From Lachnospiraceae bacterium (lineage in GTDB: Bacteria > Bacillota > Clostridia > Lachnospirales > Lachnospiraceae): a stretch of DNA of 8,879 bases. This document shows positions 1-6,812 of the stretch, piece by piece (the stretch's first letter is position 1; each line of letters starts with the position of its first letter). The stretch is from positions 1 through 8,879 of the forward strand of contig VSNQ01000159.1 of the NCBI GenBank assembly GCA_009774395.1. The letters are read 5' to 3'. The notes beneath the pieces were generated by a model. The model was not told the DNA's origin. It was given only the letters and a program-made list of their open reading frames with translations, and did not search any database. The position numbers were made by a program, and so were the translations under genes.

Positions 1-47
1 ATATGGAAGAATATGAGAATTATATTTCTGTTGCTTTATTGCTGCTC

Positions 48-152
48 CTAGCCATATTGCAACCGCACAGGTGGAAAAATTTCTTTTTTGACTCTATTCA
101 ATAAAAGCTCCATTTCTGGTGTTACAATAATCATTAACTTTTTATTTGTCAT
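48..152 (-). pseudogene. Truncated ribbon-helix-helix (CopG/Arc-like) regulator, divergent copy
   Basis: A 34-codon frame starting MTNKKLMIIVTPEME and stopping at TAG. It has a good ribosome binding site (AAAGGAG about 5 bases before the ATG) and a consensus promoter. The first ~26 residues (K-K-L-x-I-I-V-T-P-E-M-E-x-L-L-x-R-V-K-K-E-I-F) match the beta-strand plus first helix of RHH DNA-binding proteins and align with the divergent RHH gene at 292. After the ILE-PHE the sequence changes character (P-P-V-R-L-Q-Y-G, stop), where an RHH protein should have its turn and second helix. The reading therefore suggests that the 3' half was lost by deletion or rearrangement near position 75-83. It could instead be a genuine very small peptide. 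The family is inferred from the N-terminal pattern only. Bases 1-47 to its left show no gene I can identify. Confidence 0.45.
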
Positions 153-169
153 AATAATCTCCTTTCTTA

Positions 170-258
170 GTTCATAAAGTATGAACTTTATTTAAGTATA
201 GTTCATACTTTATGAACTGTCAACCTTTTAATTTTTATTGTTGACATATTTTATGAAC
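170..258. promoter_or_regulatory. Three-copy 17-bp palindromic operator array between divergent RHH genes
   Basis: Site O1 (170-186) reads GTTCATAAAGTATGAAC. Site O2 (201-217) reads GTTCATACTTTATGAAC, the exact reverse complement of O1. Each has GTTCAT/ATGAAC arms around a 5-bp centre. Site O3 (242-258) reads TGACATATTTTATGAAC, 13 of 17 identical to O2, with one perfect half (TATGAAC). Centre-to-centre distances are 31 and 41 bp, close to whole helical turns, which suits side-by-side binding on one DNA face. O2 lies in the spacer of the leftward promoter, O1 just downstream of its start point, and O3 overlaps the -35 of the rightward promoter. The binding protein is probably one of the flanking RHH proteins acting as autorepressor. 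That assignment is inference. Confidence 0.7.
195..223 (-). promoter_or_regulatory. Leftward sigma-A promoter with operator filling its spacer
   Basis: On the minus strand: TTGACA (-35, 218-223), a spacer of exactly 17 bases, then TATACT (-10, 195-200). The spacer is identical to palindromic operator O2 (201-217). A protein bound there would sit directly between the -35 and -10 elements and exclude RNA polymerase. It drives the truncated RHH frame beginning at 152. Confidence 0.7.
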
Positions 259-269
259 TTGTGTAAGCT
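241..269 (+). promoter_or_regulatory. Rightward promoter of the intact RHH gene
   Basis: A perfect TTGACA -35 (241-246) is followed after 17 bases by TAAGCT (264-269), a weak -10 preceded by TG. An alternative -10, TATAAA (269-274), is at a longer spacing of 22. The spacer carries the conserved half-site TATGAAC of operator O3. The strong Shine-Dalgarno AGGAGGTG (278-285) of the RHH gene follows immediately. Confidence 0.5.
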
Positions 270-291
270 ATAAAATTAGGAGGTGACAATC

Positions 292-459
292 ATGCCCACA
301 AGCAAACCACGTTTCACGATTGTTATTGATGAGGAACTTTTAAAAAAGATTGACGACTTTCGTTTTGAAAATCGCTATCCAAGCCGTTCCGCTGCTGCTT
401 TAGAACTGATACGTTTAGGGATCGAATCTCTCAATAAAAATCAAGACGAAACAGAGTAA
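292..459 (+). CDS. Ribbon-helix-helix (CopG/Arc-type) transcriptional regulator, 55 aa
   Basis: A short, complete gene with a textbook Shine-Dalgarno (AGGAGGTG, 6 bases before ATG). The product shows the RHH layout. A basic N-terminus leads into a beta-strand (about residues 6-13, R-F-T-I-V-I-D-E), helix A follows (about 14-27, E-L-L-K-K-I-D-D-F-R), then a turn with R-Y-P-S-R-S (about 28-33) and helix B (about 34-47, A-A-A-L-E-L-I-R-L-G-I-E). RHH proteins bind palindromic DNA as dimers through the paired beta-strands and often repress their own promoter. Here three palindromic sites lie directly upstream. Length (55 aa) is normal for a stand-alone RHH repressor. Genes of this kind are common on plasmids and integrative elements as copy or transfer regulators or antitoxins. 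No partner toxin or relaxase is visible in this window, so the regulated function is unknown. Confidence 0.8.
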   Translation: MPTSKPRFTIVIDEELLKKIDDFRFENRYPSRSAAALELIRLGIESLNKNQDETE

Positions 460-548
460 TATTCAAGTTGAGCATCTTGATTTTTCCCCTACTCGCCCGC
501 TGGATACCTGTCAGCTTGCTGATATATTTCCCTTGGATGCTTATATAC

Positions 549-596
549 AAAAAGGATAAAGGCTGATACACATTCTATACAGCTTTTATCCTTTTT
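549..596. terminator. Strong bidirectional intrinsic terminator
   Basis: A 17-bp stem (549-565 with 580-596) has one G-A position that becomes a G-U pair in the plus-strand RNA, and a 14-base loop (566-579). The left arm begins with five A and the right arm ends with five T, so a U-run follows the stem in transcripts from either strand. It separates the rightward RHH gene from the leftward nitroreductase gene and can end both transcripts. Confidence 0.85.
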
Positions 597-659
597 ATTA
601 TGTAAGAGATTTCGTCTTCCCTGCCAATTATATATTTTTTACTGCTATTTGAATCCGTT

Positions 660-1202
660 CTAAACAAATTGCACCAGTTCCTCTGTGCTCTTACGCTTTG
701 GTGCAGCCGGATCTTCGTCGGCATAGCCCACTGCTACCAGTGCTGCTACTTTCTGACCTTCGGGAACTTTTGCAATCTCTGCAACCTTATTTTCATCAAA
801 GATTCCCAGAATTACTGTGCCTACCCCTTTATCATGCGCTGCAAGGCAGAAAGTTTGTGTTGCAAGTCCTGCGTCAAAAACCTCCCAGCGGTCTTCCTTG
901 CTAGTAGTGTAAGAGCCGTCACGTTCAAAACCGCTTCTGCCATGAACCATTGTAACGACTACCAGCGCCGGCGCGGCTTTAATAATACCATTATTATGCG
1001 CAAAGCCAAGCGTTGCTTCGTCTGCAATCTTCTCCTTGATTTCCGCGTTCTCCACCACAATATAGCGTGTTACCTGCGTATTTTTCCATGAAGGTGCAAA
1101 CGCTGCTGCTGCCACGATTTCCTGCATGGTTTCATGCAAAACCGCTTCTGCCTTGAACTTCCGAATACTTCTCCTAGTTTCAATGCATTTTACTGTTTCC
1201 AT
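660..1202 (-). CDS. Nitroreductase-family FMN-dependent oxidoreductase, 180 aa
   Basis: A cytosolic flavoenzyme of the nitroreductase fold, expected to bind FMN as a homodimer and reduce nitro groups, quinones or related acceptors with NAD(P)H. The true substrate is not predictable. Visible marks include the N-terminal R-R-S-I-R-K-F phosphate-binding motif (residues 10-16) and A-P-S-W-K-N-T-Q (36-43), with the Ser and Asn that contact FMN. Also present are the G-V-G-T-V-I-L-G-I-F segment (126-135) and the C-terminal G-Y...P...P-K-R-K (159-171). At 180 residues it is a normal compact member without extra domains. ATG at 1202 is chosen because AAGGAAGG lies about 7 bases upstream. It sits 59 bases after the Fe-S scaffold gene on the same strand and ends at a strong terminator, so it is probably the last gene of that operon. 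An additional weak promoter in the gap cannot be excluded. The pairing suggests a redox or flavin role linked to Fe-S metabolism, but that is inference. Confidence 0.85.
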   Translation of the reverse strand: METVKCIETRRSIRKFKAEAVLHETMQEIVAAAAFAPSWKNTQVTRYIVVENAEIKEKIADEATLGFAHNNGIIKAAPALVVVTMVHGRSGFERDGSYTTSKEDRWEVFDAGLATQTFCLAAHDKGVGTVILGIFDENKVAEIAKVPEGQKVAALVAVGYADEDPAAPKRKSTEELVQFV

Positions 1203-1261
1203 AAAAATACCTTCCTTTCTCTTATTAATTTATAGCTGTTTATAGTTCCCCTATGTCTTGT

Positions 1262-2179
1262 CTATTTTAAGAAACCATTTACAATCTGCTCTTCTGCTTC
1301 CTGTTCAGTCAGCCCCAAGGTCATTAATTTAATTAACTGTTCACCTGCAATTTTTCCAATCGCCGCCTCATGAATCAGGCTCGCCTCTAAATGATTGGCA
1401 GTAATTTCTGGTACTGCACGCACTATGGCATTATCCATAATAATAGCATCACACTCAGAATGTCCAGCACACTGGTTATTCCCATTAATCTGCGAATAAA
1501 ATGTCTGCTCAGAACTATCTTTTGCCACAGAACGCGAAATTACATTTGTGCTGGATTCTCTGCCGTCTAAATCCACATAAAAACGCGTAACAGCGGTCTG
1601 TTTTCCATGTGTCATTAATTTTTCCTTAATCACAAGCTGTGCGCCCTCGCCAAGTTTCGCTTTCGTACTGCGCTCTGTAGAGTCCACTCCTTTGATTTGT
1701 ACCGTTTCCATTTCCATATAACTGCCTTCCGCCATTTCAATAACAGTCTGCGGATTCATGATACGCTCGCCGGTTCCCTCTCCCGTTCCGTAGTGCTTTT
1801 CAACATATTTTACTTTTGCATTTTTACCAATAAAGAACGAATGAATACCGCTGTGCTCGCTTGTTTGGCTTCCGCTATTATGAATGCCGCACCCTGCCAC
1901 AATGGTAACATCACAGTCCTCACCAATATGAAAATCATTATACACAAGTTCTTTTAATCCTGTCTGCGTTATTAAAACTGGAATATGCACGCTCTCTTTT
2001 TTTGTACCTGGCTTAATATAAATATCAATTCCCTGTTTATCTTCCTTTGTCACAATTTCAATATGCTCTGTTGACTGTCTGCCTGCTGCCTGTCCGTTGG
2101 CGCGTATATTATATGCCCCCGCAGGCACTTCATGCAGACCAGCAACCTGCTCTAGCAAACTCTTTTGATACTCATCCAT
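1262..2179 (-). CDS. SufB/SufD-family Fe-S cluster scaffold, minimal SmsB type, 305 aa
   Basis: Scaffold subunit that pairs with the SufC ATPase to assemble Fe-S clusters in the cytosol. The core beta-helix motifs are present: H-S-G-I-H-S-F-F-I-G-K-N-A-K-V (about 109-123) leading to E-K-H-Y. Near the end are S-E-C-D-A-I-I-M (Cys243) and I-H-E-A-A-I-G-K-I (His270, Glu271), then I-V-N-G-F-L-K at the C-terminus. Cys243 and His270-Glu271 correspond to the SufB residues (Cys405, His433, Glu434 in E. coli) needed for cluster building, so it resembles SufB more than SufD in its active site. It is much shorter than SufB (about 480-500 aa) and lacks the tail after the V-N-G-F motif. That size fits the two-gene SMS (SmsCB) systems of archaea and clostridia. 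A longer in-frame start at 2197 is rejected because GGGAGG lies inside it, 8 bases before the ATG at 2179. The gene overlaps the sufC stop by 8 bases, implying translational coupling. Confidence 0.85.
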   Translation of the reverse strand: MDEYQKSLLEQVAGLHEVPAGAYNIRANGQAAGRQSTEHIEIVTKEDKQGIDIYIKPGTKKESVHIPVLITQTGLKELVYNDFHIGEDCDVTIVAGCGIHNSGSQTSEHSGIHSFFIGKNAKVKYVEKHYGTGEGTGERIMNPQTVIEMAEGSYMEMETVQIKGVDSTERSTKAKLGEGAQLVIKEKLMTHGKQTAVTRFYVDLDGRESSTNVISRSVAKDSSEQTFYSQINGNNQCAGHSECDAIIMDNAIVRAVPEITANHLEASLIHEAAIGKIAGEQLIKLMTLGLTEQEAEEQIVNGFLK

Positions 2180-2900
2180 GAATACACCCTCCCGCATTAT
2201 GTCTGCACGATAACGTCCCGTTTAACAATTCGGGAATAATTTCGTCCTTTGTGCCAGATTTCGCTATTTCCCCCTCCGCAATTACAACAATTCGATCCGC
2301 AATATTTAAAATGCGCTCTTGATGGGAAATAATTACAATAGAGCCCTGTGTTTCCTGATGCATTTTTTCAAAAACCTGTATCAGATTTTGAAAACTCCAT
2401 AAATCAATCCCTGCCTCCGGCTCGTCAAATACGGAAAGTTTCCTTCCCCTTGCAATAACCGTGGCGATTTCAATGCGCTTTAACTCTCCGCCGGATAGGC
2501 TTGCGTTTACTTCACGGTTAATATACTCCCTTGCGCAAAGCCCCACTTCAGACAAATATTCACATGCGCCCTCGATACTGACCGTCTTGCCTGACGCCAA
2601 TCGAATTAGATCAAATACCGTAATTCCTTTAAAACGTACTGGCTGCTGAAATGCAAAACTAATTCCGCGTTTTGCCCGATCTGTAATCGACATCTTTGTA
2701 ATATCCTGCCCATCAAATAAAATCTGACCATCGGTAGGCTGAAGAATGCCTGCTATCAGTTTAGCAAGTGTGGACTTTCCTCCGCCATTAGGCCCTGTAA
2801 TTGCGGTAAAGCGATCATGAATTTCCAAATTAATGTGATTTAATATATCTTTACCGTTCCCATCCTCCACATGATAAGAAACGTCTTTTAACTCTAACAC
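2172..2900 (-). CDS. sufC: SufC-type Fe-S assembly ATPase (SmsC-like), 242 aa
   Basis: Soluble ABC-type ATPase that powers the Fe-S scaffold encoded next to it; it is not a membrane transporter. All ABC motifs are intact. Walker A is G-P-N-G-G-G-K-S-T (36-44), the Q-loop is F-A-F-Q-Q-P (82-87), and the signature is L-S-G-G-E (135-139). Walker B is L-S-V-F-D-E-P (155-161) with D-loop A-G-I-D (163-166), and the H-loop is I-S-H-Q (His193). The F-A-F-Q-Q-P Q-loop and the signature followed by K-R-I-E-I-A are typical of SufC rather than transport ATPases. It starts with GTG at 2900, supported by AGGAGG 8 bases upstream; no ATG start fits. Length matches SufC (about 245 aa). It is the first gene of the operon and overlaps the scaffold start. 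No cysteine desulfurase (sufS), sufU or second scaffold gene is nearby, as in SMS operons. Confidence 0.92.
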   Translation of the reverse strand: MLELKDVSYHVEDGNGKDILNHINLEIHDRFTAITGPNGGGKSTLAKLIAGILQPTDGQILFDGQDITKMSITDRAKRGISFAFQQPVRFKGITVFDLIRLASGKTVSIEGACEYLSEVGLCAREYINREVNASLSGGELKRIEIATVIARGRKLSVFDEPEAGIDLWSFQNLIQVFEKMHQETQGSIVIISHQERILNIADRIVVIAEGEIAKSGTKDEIIPELLNGTLSCRHNAGGCIHG

Positions 2901-2940
2901 TTATGTAGCCTCCTTCCTGCATACTGCTTCCTGCCTCTCT

Positions 2941-2969
2941 AGTATAACCAATATTTGCACAAATTGCAT
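2941..2969 (-). promoter_or_regulatory. Possible promoter of the sufC operon
   Basis: On the minus strand, TATACT (2941-2946) is a good -10. A weak -35, ATGCAA (2964-2969), lies 17 bases upstream, giving a leader of about 35 bases to the GTG. The region shared with the divergent response-regulator gene also holds the short palindromic half-sites TGCA-CAAAT-TGCA (2957-2969), overlapping this -35. No recognised Fe-S regulator site (IscR/SufR) can be assigned. Confidence 0.3.
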
Positions 2970-3036
2970 CACTTTTTATAATAATTTCACAAAGGAATAA
3001 TATAATGGATTATGTCTTTATTATTGTCCATTTTTA

Positions 3037-3045
3037 TGGTATAAT
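3037..3045 (+). promoter_or_regulatory. Extended -10 promoter of the phosphorelay operon
   Basis: TGG-TATAAT (3037-3045) matches the extended -10 consensus TGnTATAAT exactly; such promoters do not need a good -35, and none is evident. The start point would be near 3052, only about 10 bases before the ATG at 3062. This is another reason to prefer the start at 3083. A second possible promoter lies upstream (TTGCAC 2955-2960, 16 bases, TATAAT 2977-2982). Confidence 0.5.
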
Positions 3046-3082
3046 AAATTAAAATAAGGCAATGCCGGAATGGAGGGATATT

Positions 3083-3961
3083 ATGAAATACAAATTATTA
3101 TTAACAGGTAAAAATACGAGTGTTATCAGTGAGTTTTTTACACAAATGAACGACTGTTTTGAATGCCTTTCTTCTACAACAAACTATTCCGACCTATTGG
3201 GGCATATCAAATATTTTAGTCCGAGCGCAGTTGTCTACTGTATGAGTTCTGAAACGCGGGACAATATTACATCTGTTATCAACCTGAACGAAAATATGCT
3301 CAAACCGACTATAAAGCTGATATTAATTTGCAGTGACGATGACTATGCTTTTTACCGCGAGCATGTTGCAAGCGATTATGATCTGGTTCTAAAAAGACCA
3401 ATACTGACCCCTGCTATAAAAGAAAATCTGCTTCAATTTTTCGGGGAAAAAAGCTCTAGCAGTTCTAAAACTGTAGTGCAGGAAGTATCATTAGATGCCG
3501 AACAGGAACTTGAGGAATTAGAAGCGCTCGCACGTTCCATCCAAAAAGAGGCTTCCATGACAGAAGCAACTGCTAAGCTTATCCGGGAACTCGTCCCCAA
3601 AAAGCGTGTTATGATTATAGATGACTCACCAGTAATGCTAAAAACCATTAAAGGACATTTAGACGAAGAATACGAAGTAGCAACTGCAATCAGTGGAAAA
3701 ATTGCACTGCGTTATTTACAAACAAAACCCGTAGAGCTCATTCTACTCGACTATGAAATGCCAGATGAAAACGGCCCCGCCGTTATGGAAAAGCTGCTGG
3801 CAAATCCCGCGACTGCAAATATTCCGATTGTATTTTTAACGGGTACTAACGACGCCGTTAAAATCCAGAAGGCACTTTCGTTAAAGCCGCGCGGATATCT
3901 TTTGAAACCAATTGATAAAGAAACGTTATTAAATAAAGTTCACGAAATATTGGAACGATAA
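3083..3961 (+). CDS. Response regulator: pseudo-receiver + receiver, no output domain, 292 aa
   Basis: A cytosolic two-component protein. Residues about 1-120 look like a receiver fold that has lost its acidic pocket and phospho-acceptor Asp (strand 1 is L-L-L-T-G-K, strand 3 A-V-V-Y-C-M). It keeps the C-terminal L-K-R-P-I lysine-proline (Lys104). A Ser-rich stretch and an acidic helical linker follow (about 122-172). Residues about 174-292 form a complete receiver: Asp180-Asp181, phospho-acceptor Asp223 (L-L-D-Y-E-M-P), Thr253 (F-L-T-G) and Lys275 (L-L-K-P-I). No DNA-binding, GGDEF or other effector domain follows. It may work as a phosphotransfer intermediate or through protein-protein contact. 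The preferred ATG at 3083 has GGAGGG 5 bases before it; the longer frame from 3062 has no ribosome site. The kinase gene follows after 28 bases, so they are almost surely co-transcribed partners. Confidence 0.85.
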   Translation: MKYKLLLTGKNTSVISEFFTQMNDCFECLSSTTNYSDLLGHIKYFSPSAVVYCMSSETRDNITSVINLNENMLKPTIKLILICSDDDYAFYREHVASDYDLVLKRPILTPAIKENLLQFFGEKSSSSSKTVVQEVSLDAEQELEELEALARSIQKEASMTEATAKLIRELVPKKRVMIIDDSPVMLKTIKGHLDEEYEVATAISGKIALRYLQTKPVELILLDYEMPDENGPAVMEKLLANPATANIPIVFLTGTNDAVKIQKALSLKPRGYLLKPIDKETLLNKVHEILER

Positions 3962-3989
3962 TATTAAAATAATGAAAGAAGGAGCTTGT

Positions 3990-6752
3990 ATGAACGGAGA
4001 AAAATTTTCGCTTAATAAAGAACGGGCTTTGATAAACGGGGGAAAAAATTCCGCTACAGATGAAATAACGCTTACCGATTTATTTGAAGTAGAAATGCTG
4101 CAAAAAATTCAAGATGCGTTCTCGAAGGTAACGGGCATTGCGGCGCTTATCACGGACGCCAATGGCAAGCTCCTCACCAGCGGATCCAATAACACAAGAT
4201 TCTGTAAATACACTCGTAAATCCCCAATCGGTGGGCTTCGCTGCGAGCAGTGCGACAAACGCGGCGCGGAGCTTGCCTTAAAACACGGCACTTCAATTAC
4301 CTACTACTGTCATGCAGGACTTATGGATTTCGCCGCTCCAATTATGGCAGGTGATAAAATGATCGGCTGCTTTATCGGCGGTCAGGTACTGACCCAGCCG
4401 CCCGACATTACAAAAGTAATGCAGGTAGCATCTGAACTGGATATTGATCTCATCAATTACCTGCAATCCATGCTGGAAGTCCCCGTTATTGACCGCACCG
4501 TATTGGAAAACGCTGCTAAATTTCTTTATACACTGACCGACGCGCTTTCCACGCTTTCCTACCATAAATATATTATGGTACAAGCCAATATTGAGATTGA
4601 AAAAGTTGCGAACTTAAAATCAGATTTCCTTGCTAATATGAGCCATGAAATCCGCACACCCATGAACGCAGTTATCGGACTTGCAGAAATGGCACTGCGA
4701 GAAGACCTTCCACCAAACGCCAGAAACTATATTGATCAAATTAAGTCCTCCGGCAAAACCCTACTGACAATTATTAATGACATCCTTGATTTCTCTAAAG
4801 TGGAATCCGGCAAAATGGATATTATTGTAGAAGAATATGCACCGATTTCCGTAATTAATGATGTTGCCAGCATTATTGGGACACGCCTTGACAAAGAAAA
4901 TGTAGAACTGATTCTCAGCATTAATCCCAATATCCCTCGTCTTTTGTTTGGGGACAGTGTACGCATTAAACAAATCGTAATAAATCTTGCCAACAATGCA
5001 GTAAAATTTACCTCAAAAGGCCAAGTTAAACTTATATTTGATTATAATATCCTTGATAGTGAAAACGTGGAACTGCTTTTCTCTGTTTTGGATACAGGTA
5101 TTGGCATTCGCGAACACGATATTAACAAGCTGTTTCAATCCTTCCAGCAGCTTGACAGTAAACGCAACCGCAATATTGAAGGCACAGGGCTGGGACTTGT
5201 TATCAGTAAGCAGCTCCTTAACCTTATGAACGGCGATATCTTTGTGGAAAGTACCTATGGCGTAGGAAGCACATTTTCTTTTCGAGTTCCGCAGAAAATT
5301 GCCAATATCGAGCCCAGCATCCAGCTTGCTGAACAGGAAATCATTCATTTTTATGGATATATTGAAAATCCCTATATTCTAAACCAATTACAGGAGGATA
5401 TGAATCGAATGAACCTATCCTATACCAATATATCTTCTATTGATGAATTAGTGGAAATTCAAGGGGATAAAAATACATATATTTTCTTGGAAGATAAATC
5501 CTTTTCGGAACCAATTCAGTATTTCCTAAATAAAAATCCCGATATTACGGCAGTTGTGCTGGTCAATTACAACGCTTCGCTAACCTATGAACAGTCCAAC
5601 GTAATTGTTGCTAAGAAACCGCTTTCTGCCCTGTTTTTGGCTGCGATATTTAATGAAGACATTCATCTTTATGAGAATCCGGATACTTCAGATGCTTTTT
5701 ATGATTTTACTGCACCAGAAGCAAAAATCTTAATTGTAGATGACAACGCCATTAATTTAACCGTCTGCGAAGGACTTTTAGAACCGCTTTCCATGCAGAT
5801 AGACACCGCAATCAGCGGACCGGACGCCGTTGAAAAAATTAGCAGTAAAATGTATGATTTAATCCTAATGGATCATATGATGCCTGAAGTAGACGGTGTG
5901 GAAACAACACATATTATTCGGCGGCTACATAGAGAATATGATCATGTTCCTATTCTTGCGCTTACTGCAAATGCTGTATCTGGTATTAAAGATATGTTTA
6001 TTCAAGAGGGTATGAATGATTTTATCGCCAAGCCAATCGAAGTACGCATCCTCGTATCCAAGCTCAAACATTGGCTGCCCAAAGAAAAGATTAAAAATAT
6101 CAATAAGAAAAATATTAATGCTGGCAAAGCAAATCGCATCCATTCACAGGAAGATACTTTGCCGCCCAAAATCTCAGACCTTGACACCTCCTACGCATTA
6201 AAGCTGCTAGGCAATGCCAAACTGTTCTGGTCAATTTTGGAAGACTATTACAAAGCAATTACTAAAAAACACGCCCTAATCCAACAATATACCGATGAGA
6301 AAAACTGGCATAATTACACGATTGAAGTTCATGCACTGAAAAGCGCTTCCCGACAGATTGGCGCACTCTCACTATCTGAGGAAGCTGCAGCGCTTGAAGA
6401 AGCCGGAAATGCTGAAAATGAAAGCCTTATTTTGGAAAAAACACCAGCTTTACTCAATCATTATTTCCATTACTATGAAATATTGAAACCGCTGTTTCCG
6501 GAGAAGGATAAAGACGCTGATCATAATAAAGAACCGATTACACCAGAGATTCTGCTGTCAATATTAGATAATCTGCAAACCGCTTTGGACGATTTGGATA
6601 TGGACGGCATGGAGGAAGTGAAAAAATCGCTATCCCAATACCATTATGAGCCATCTTCCATAGAATTATACCAACAGCTATGCGATGCAATTGACGAAAT
6701 TGATCCAGACGCGTGCGAAGAAATCATGACGGCTTGGCGGGAACTATTATAA
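3990..6752 (+). CDS. Cytosolic hybrid histidine kinase, PocR-HisKA-HATPase-pseudoREC-REC-HPt, 920 aa
   Basis: A soluble multistep phosphorelay kinase with no membrane segment, so it senses an internal ligand. About 28-195 is a PocR ligand-binding domain, a family predicted to sense small hydrocarbon derivatives such as diols. It has Cys72, Cys85-x-x-Cys88 and Cys107-His108 (Y-Y-C-H-A-G), a possible metal or redox cluster. HisKA spans about 210-275 with His219 (M-S-H-E-I-R-T-P). HATPase spans about 320-436 with N-box Asn336, D-T-G-I-G at Asp368 and G-T-G-L-G-L at 398-403. About 450-555 looks like a degenerate receiver (Y-I-F-L-E-D, A-K-K-P-L). A full receiver (about 578-696) has Asp584-Asp585, acceptor Asp628, Thr659 and Lys681. 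HPt (about 730-835) has His781 in H-A-L-K-S-A-S. A helical acidic tail (about 850-920) follows. ATG at 3990 is preferred (AAGGAG 5 bases upstream) over 3972. The expected route is His219 to Asp628 to His781 to the neighbouring regulator. Confidence 0.9.
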   Translation: MNGEKFSLNKERALINGGKNSATDEITLTDLFEVEMLQKIQDAFSKVTGIAALITDANGKLLTSGSNNTRFCKYTRKSPIGGLRCEQCDKRGAELALKHGTSITYYCHAGLMDFAAPIMAGDKMIGCFIGGQVLTQPPDITKVMQVASELDIDLINYLQSMLEVPVIDRTVLENAAKFLYTLTDALSTLSYHKYIMVQANIEIEKVANLKSDFLANMSHEIRTPMNAVIGLAEMALREDLPPNARNYIDQIKSSGKTLLTIINDILDFSKVESGKMDIIVEEYAPISVINDVASIIGTRLDKENVELILSINPNIPRLLFGDSVRIKQIVINLANNAVKFTSKGQVKLIFDYNILDSENVELLFSVLDTGIGIREHDINKLFQSFQQLDSKRNRNIEGTGLGLVISKQLLNLMNGDIFVESTYGVGSTFSFRVPQKIANIEPSIQLAEQEIIHFYGYIENPYILNQLQEDMNRMNLSYTNISSIDELVEIQGDKNTYIFLEDKSFSEPIQYFLNKNPDITAVVLVNYNASLTYEQSNVIVAKKPLSALFLAAIFNEDIHLYENPDTSDAFYDFTAPEAKILIVDDNAINLTVCEGLLEPLSMQIDTAISGPDAVEKISSKMYDLILMDHMMPEVDGVETTHIIRRLHREYDHVPILALTANAVSGIKDMFIQEGMNDFIAKPIEVRILVSKLKHWLPKEKIKNINKKNINAGKANRIHSQEDTLPPKISDLDTSYALKLLGNAKLFWSILEDYYKAITKKHALIQQYTDEKNWHNYTIEVHALKSASRQIGALSLSEEAAALEEAGNAENESLILEKTPALLNHYFHYYEILKPLFPEKDKDADHNKEPITPEILLSILDNLQTALDDLDMDGMEEVKKSLSQYHYEPSSIELYQQLCDAIDEIDPDACEEIMTAWRELL

Positions 6753-6766
6753 ACACACCCATTATT

Positions 6767-6787
6767 TGTCAGATCTGCTGACATTTT
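6767..6787 (+). terminator. Short intrinsic terminator after the kinase gene
   Basis: TGTCAG (6767-6772), loop ATCTG, CTGACA (6778-6783), then TTTT. The 6-bp stem starts 15 bases after the kinase stop codon. It is short with a weak T-run, so termination may be partial. Confidence 0.5.
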
Positions 6788-6812
6788 CCTTAAAATGCCC
6801 GTGTGCATAAAA

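Noticed and set aside
3..104. Plus-strand frame M-E-E-Y-E-N-Y-I-S-V-A-L-L-L-L-L at the left edge, and an open minus-strand frame from about 80 to 1
   Set aside because: Neither has a ribosome site or a recognisable family, and both overlap the RHH fragment. The sequence left of the window is needed.
463..486. Small TCAAG/CTTGA hairpin followed by five T after the RHH gene
   Set aside because: The stem is only five base pairs with an 8-base loop. The strong terminator at 549-596 is a better explanation for transcript end.
461..559. Open frame after the RHH gene (S-N-I-Q-V-E-H-L-D-F-S-P-T-R-P-L-D-T-C...) that ends in the terminator
   Set aside because: It reads like protein but has no ATG/GTG/TTG start with a ribosome site, and it begins out of frame with the RHH stop. 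It may be a remnant of a lost downstream gene; similarity search would decide.
3062..3082. Longer start for the response regulator at 3062
   Set aside because: It is about 10 bases from the likely transcription start and has no ribosome site, while GGAGGG stands 5 bases before the ATG at 3083.
4293..4583. Minus-strand frame of 96 codons inside the kinase gene
   Set aside because: It lies entirely within the clearly coding PocR segment, has no family pattern or ribosome site, and reflects the codon bias of the real gene.
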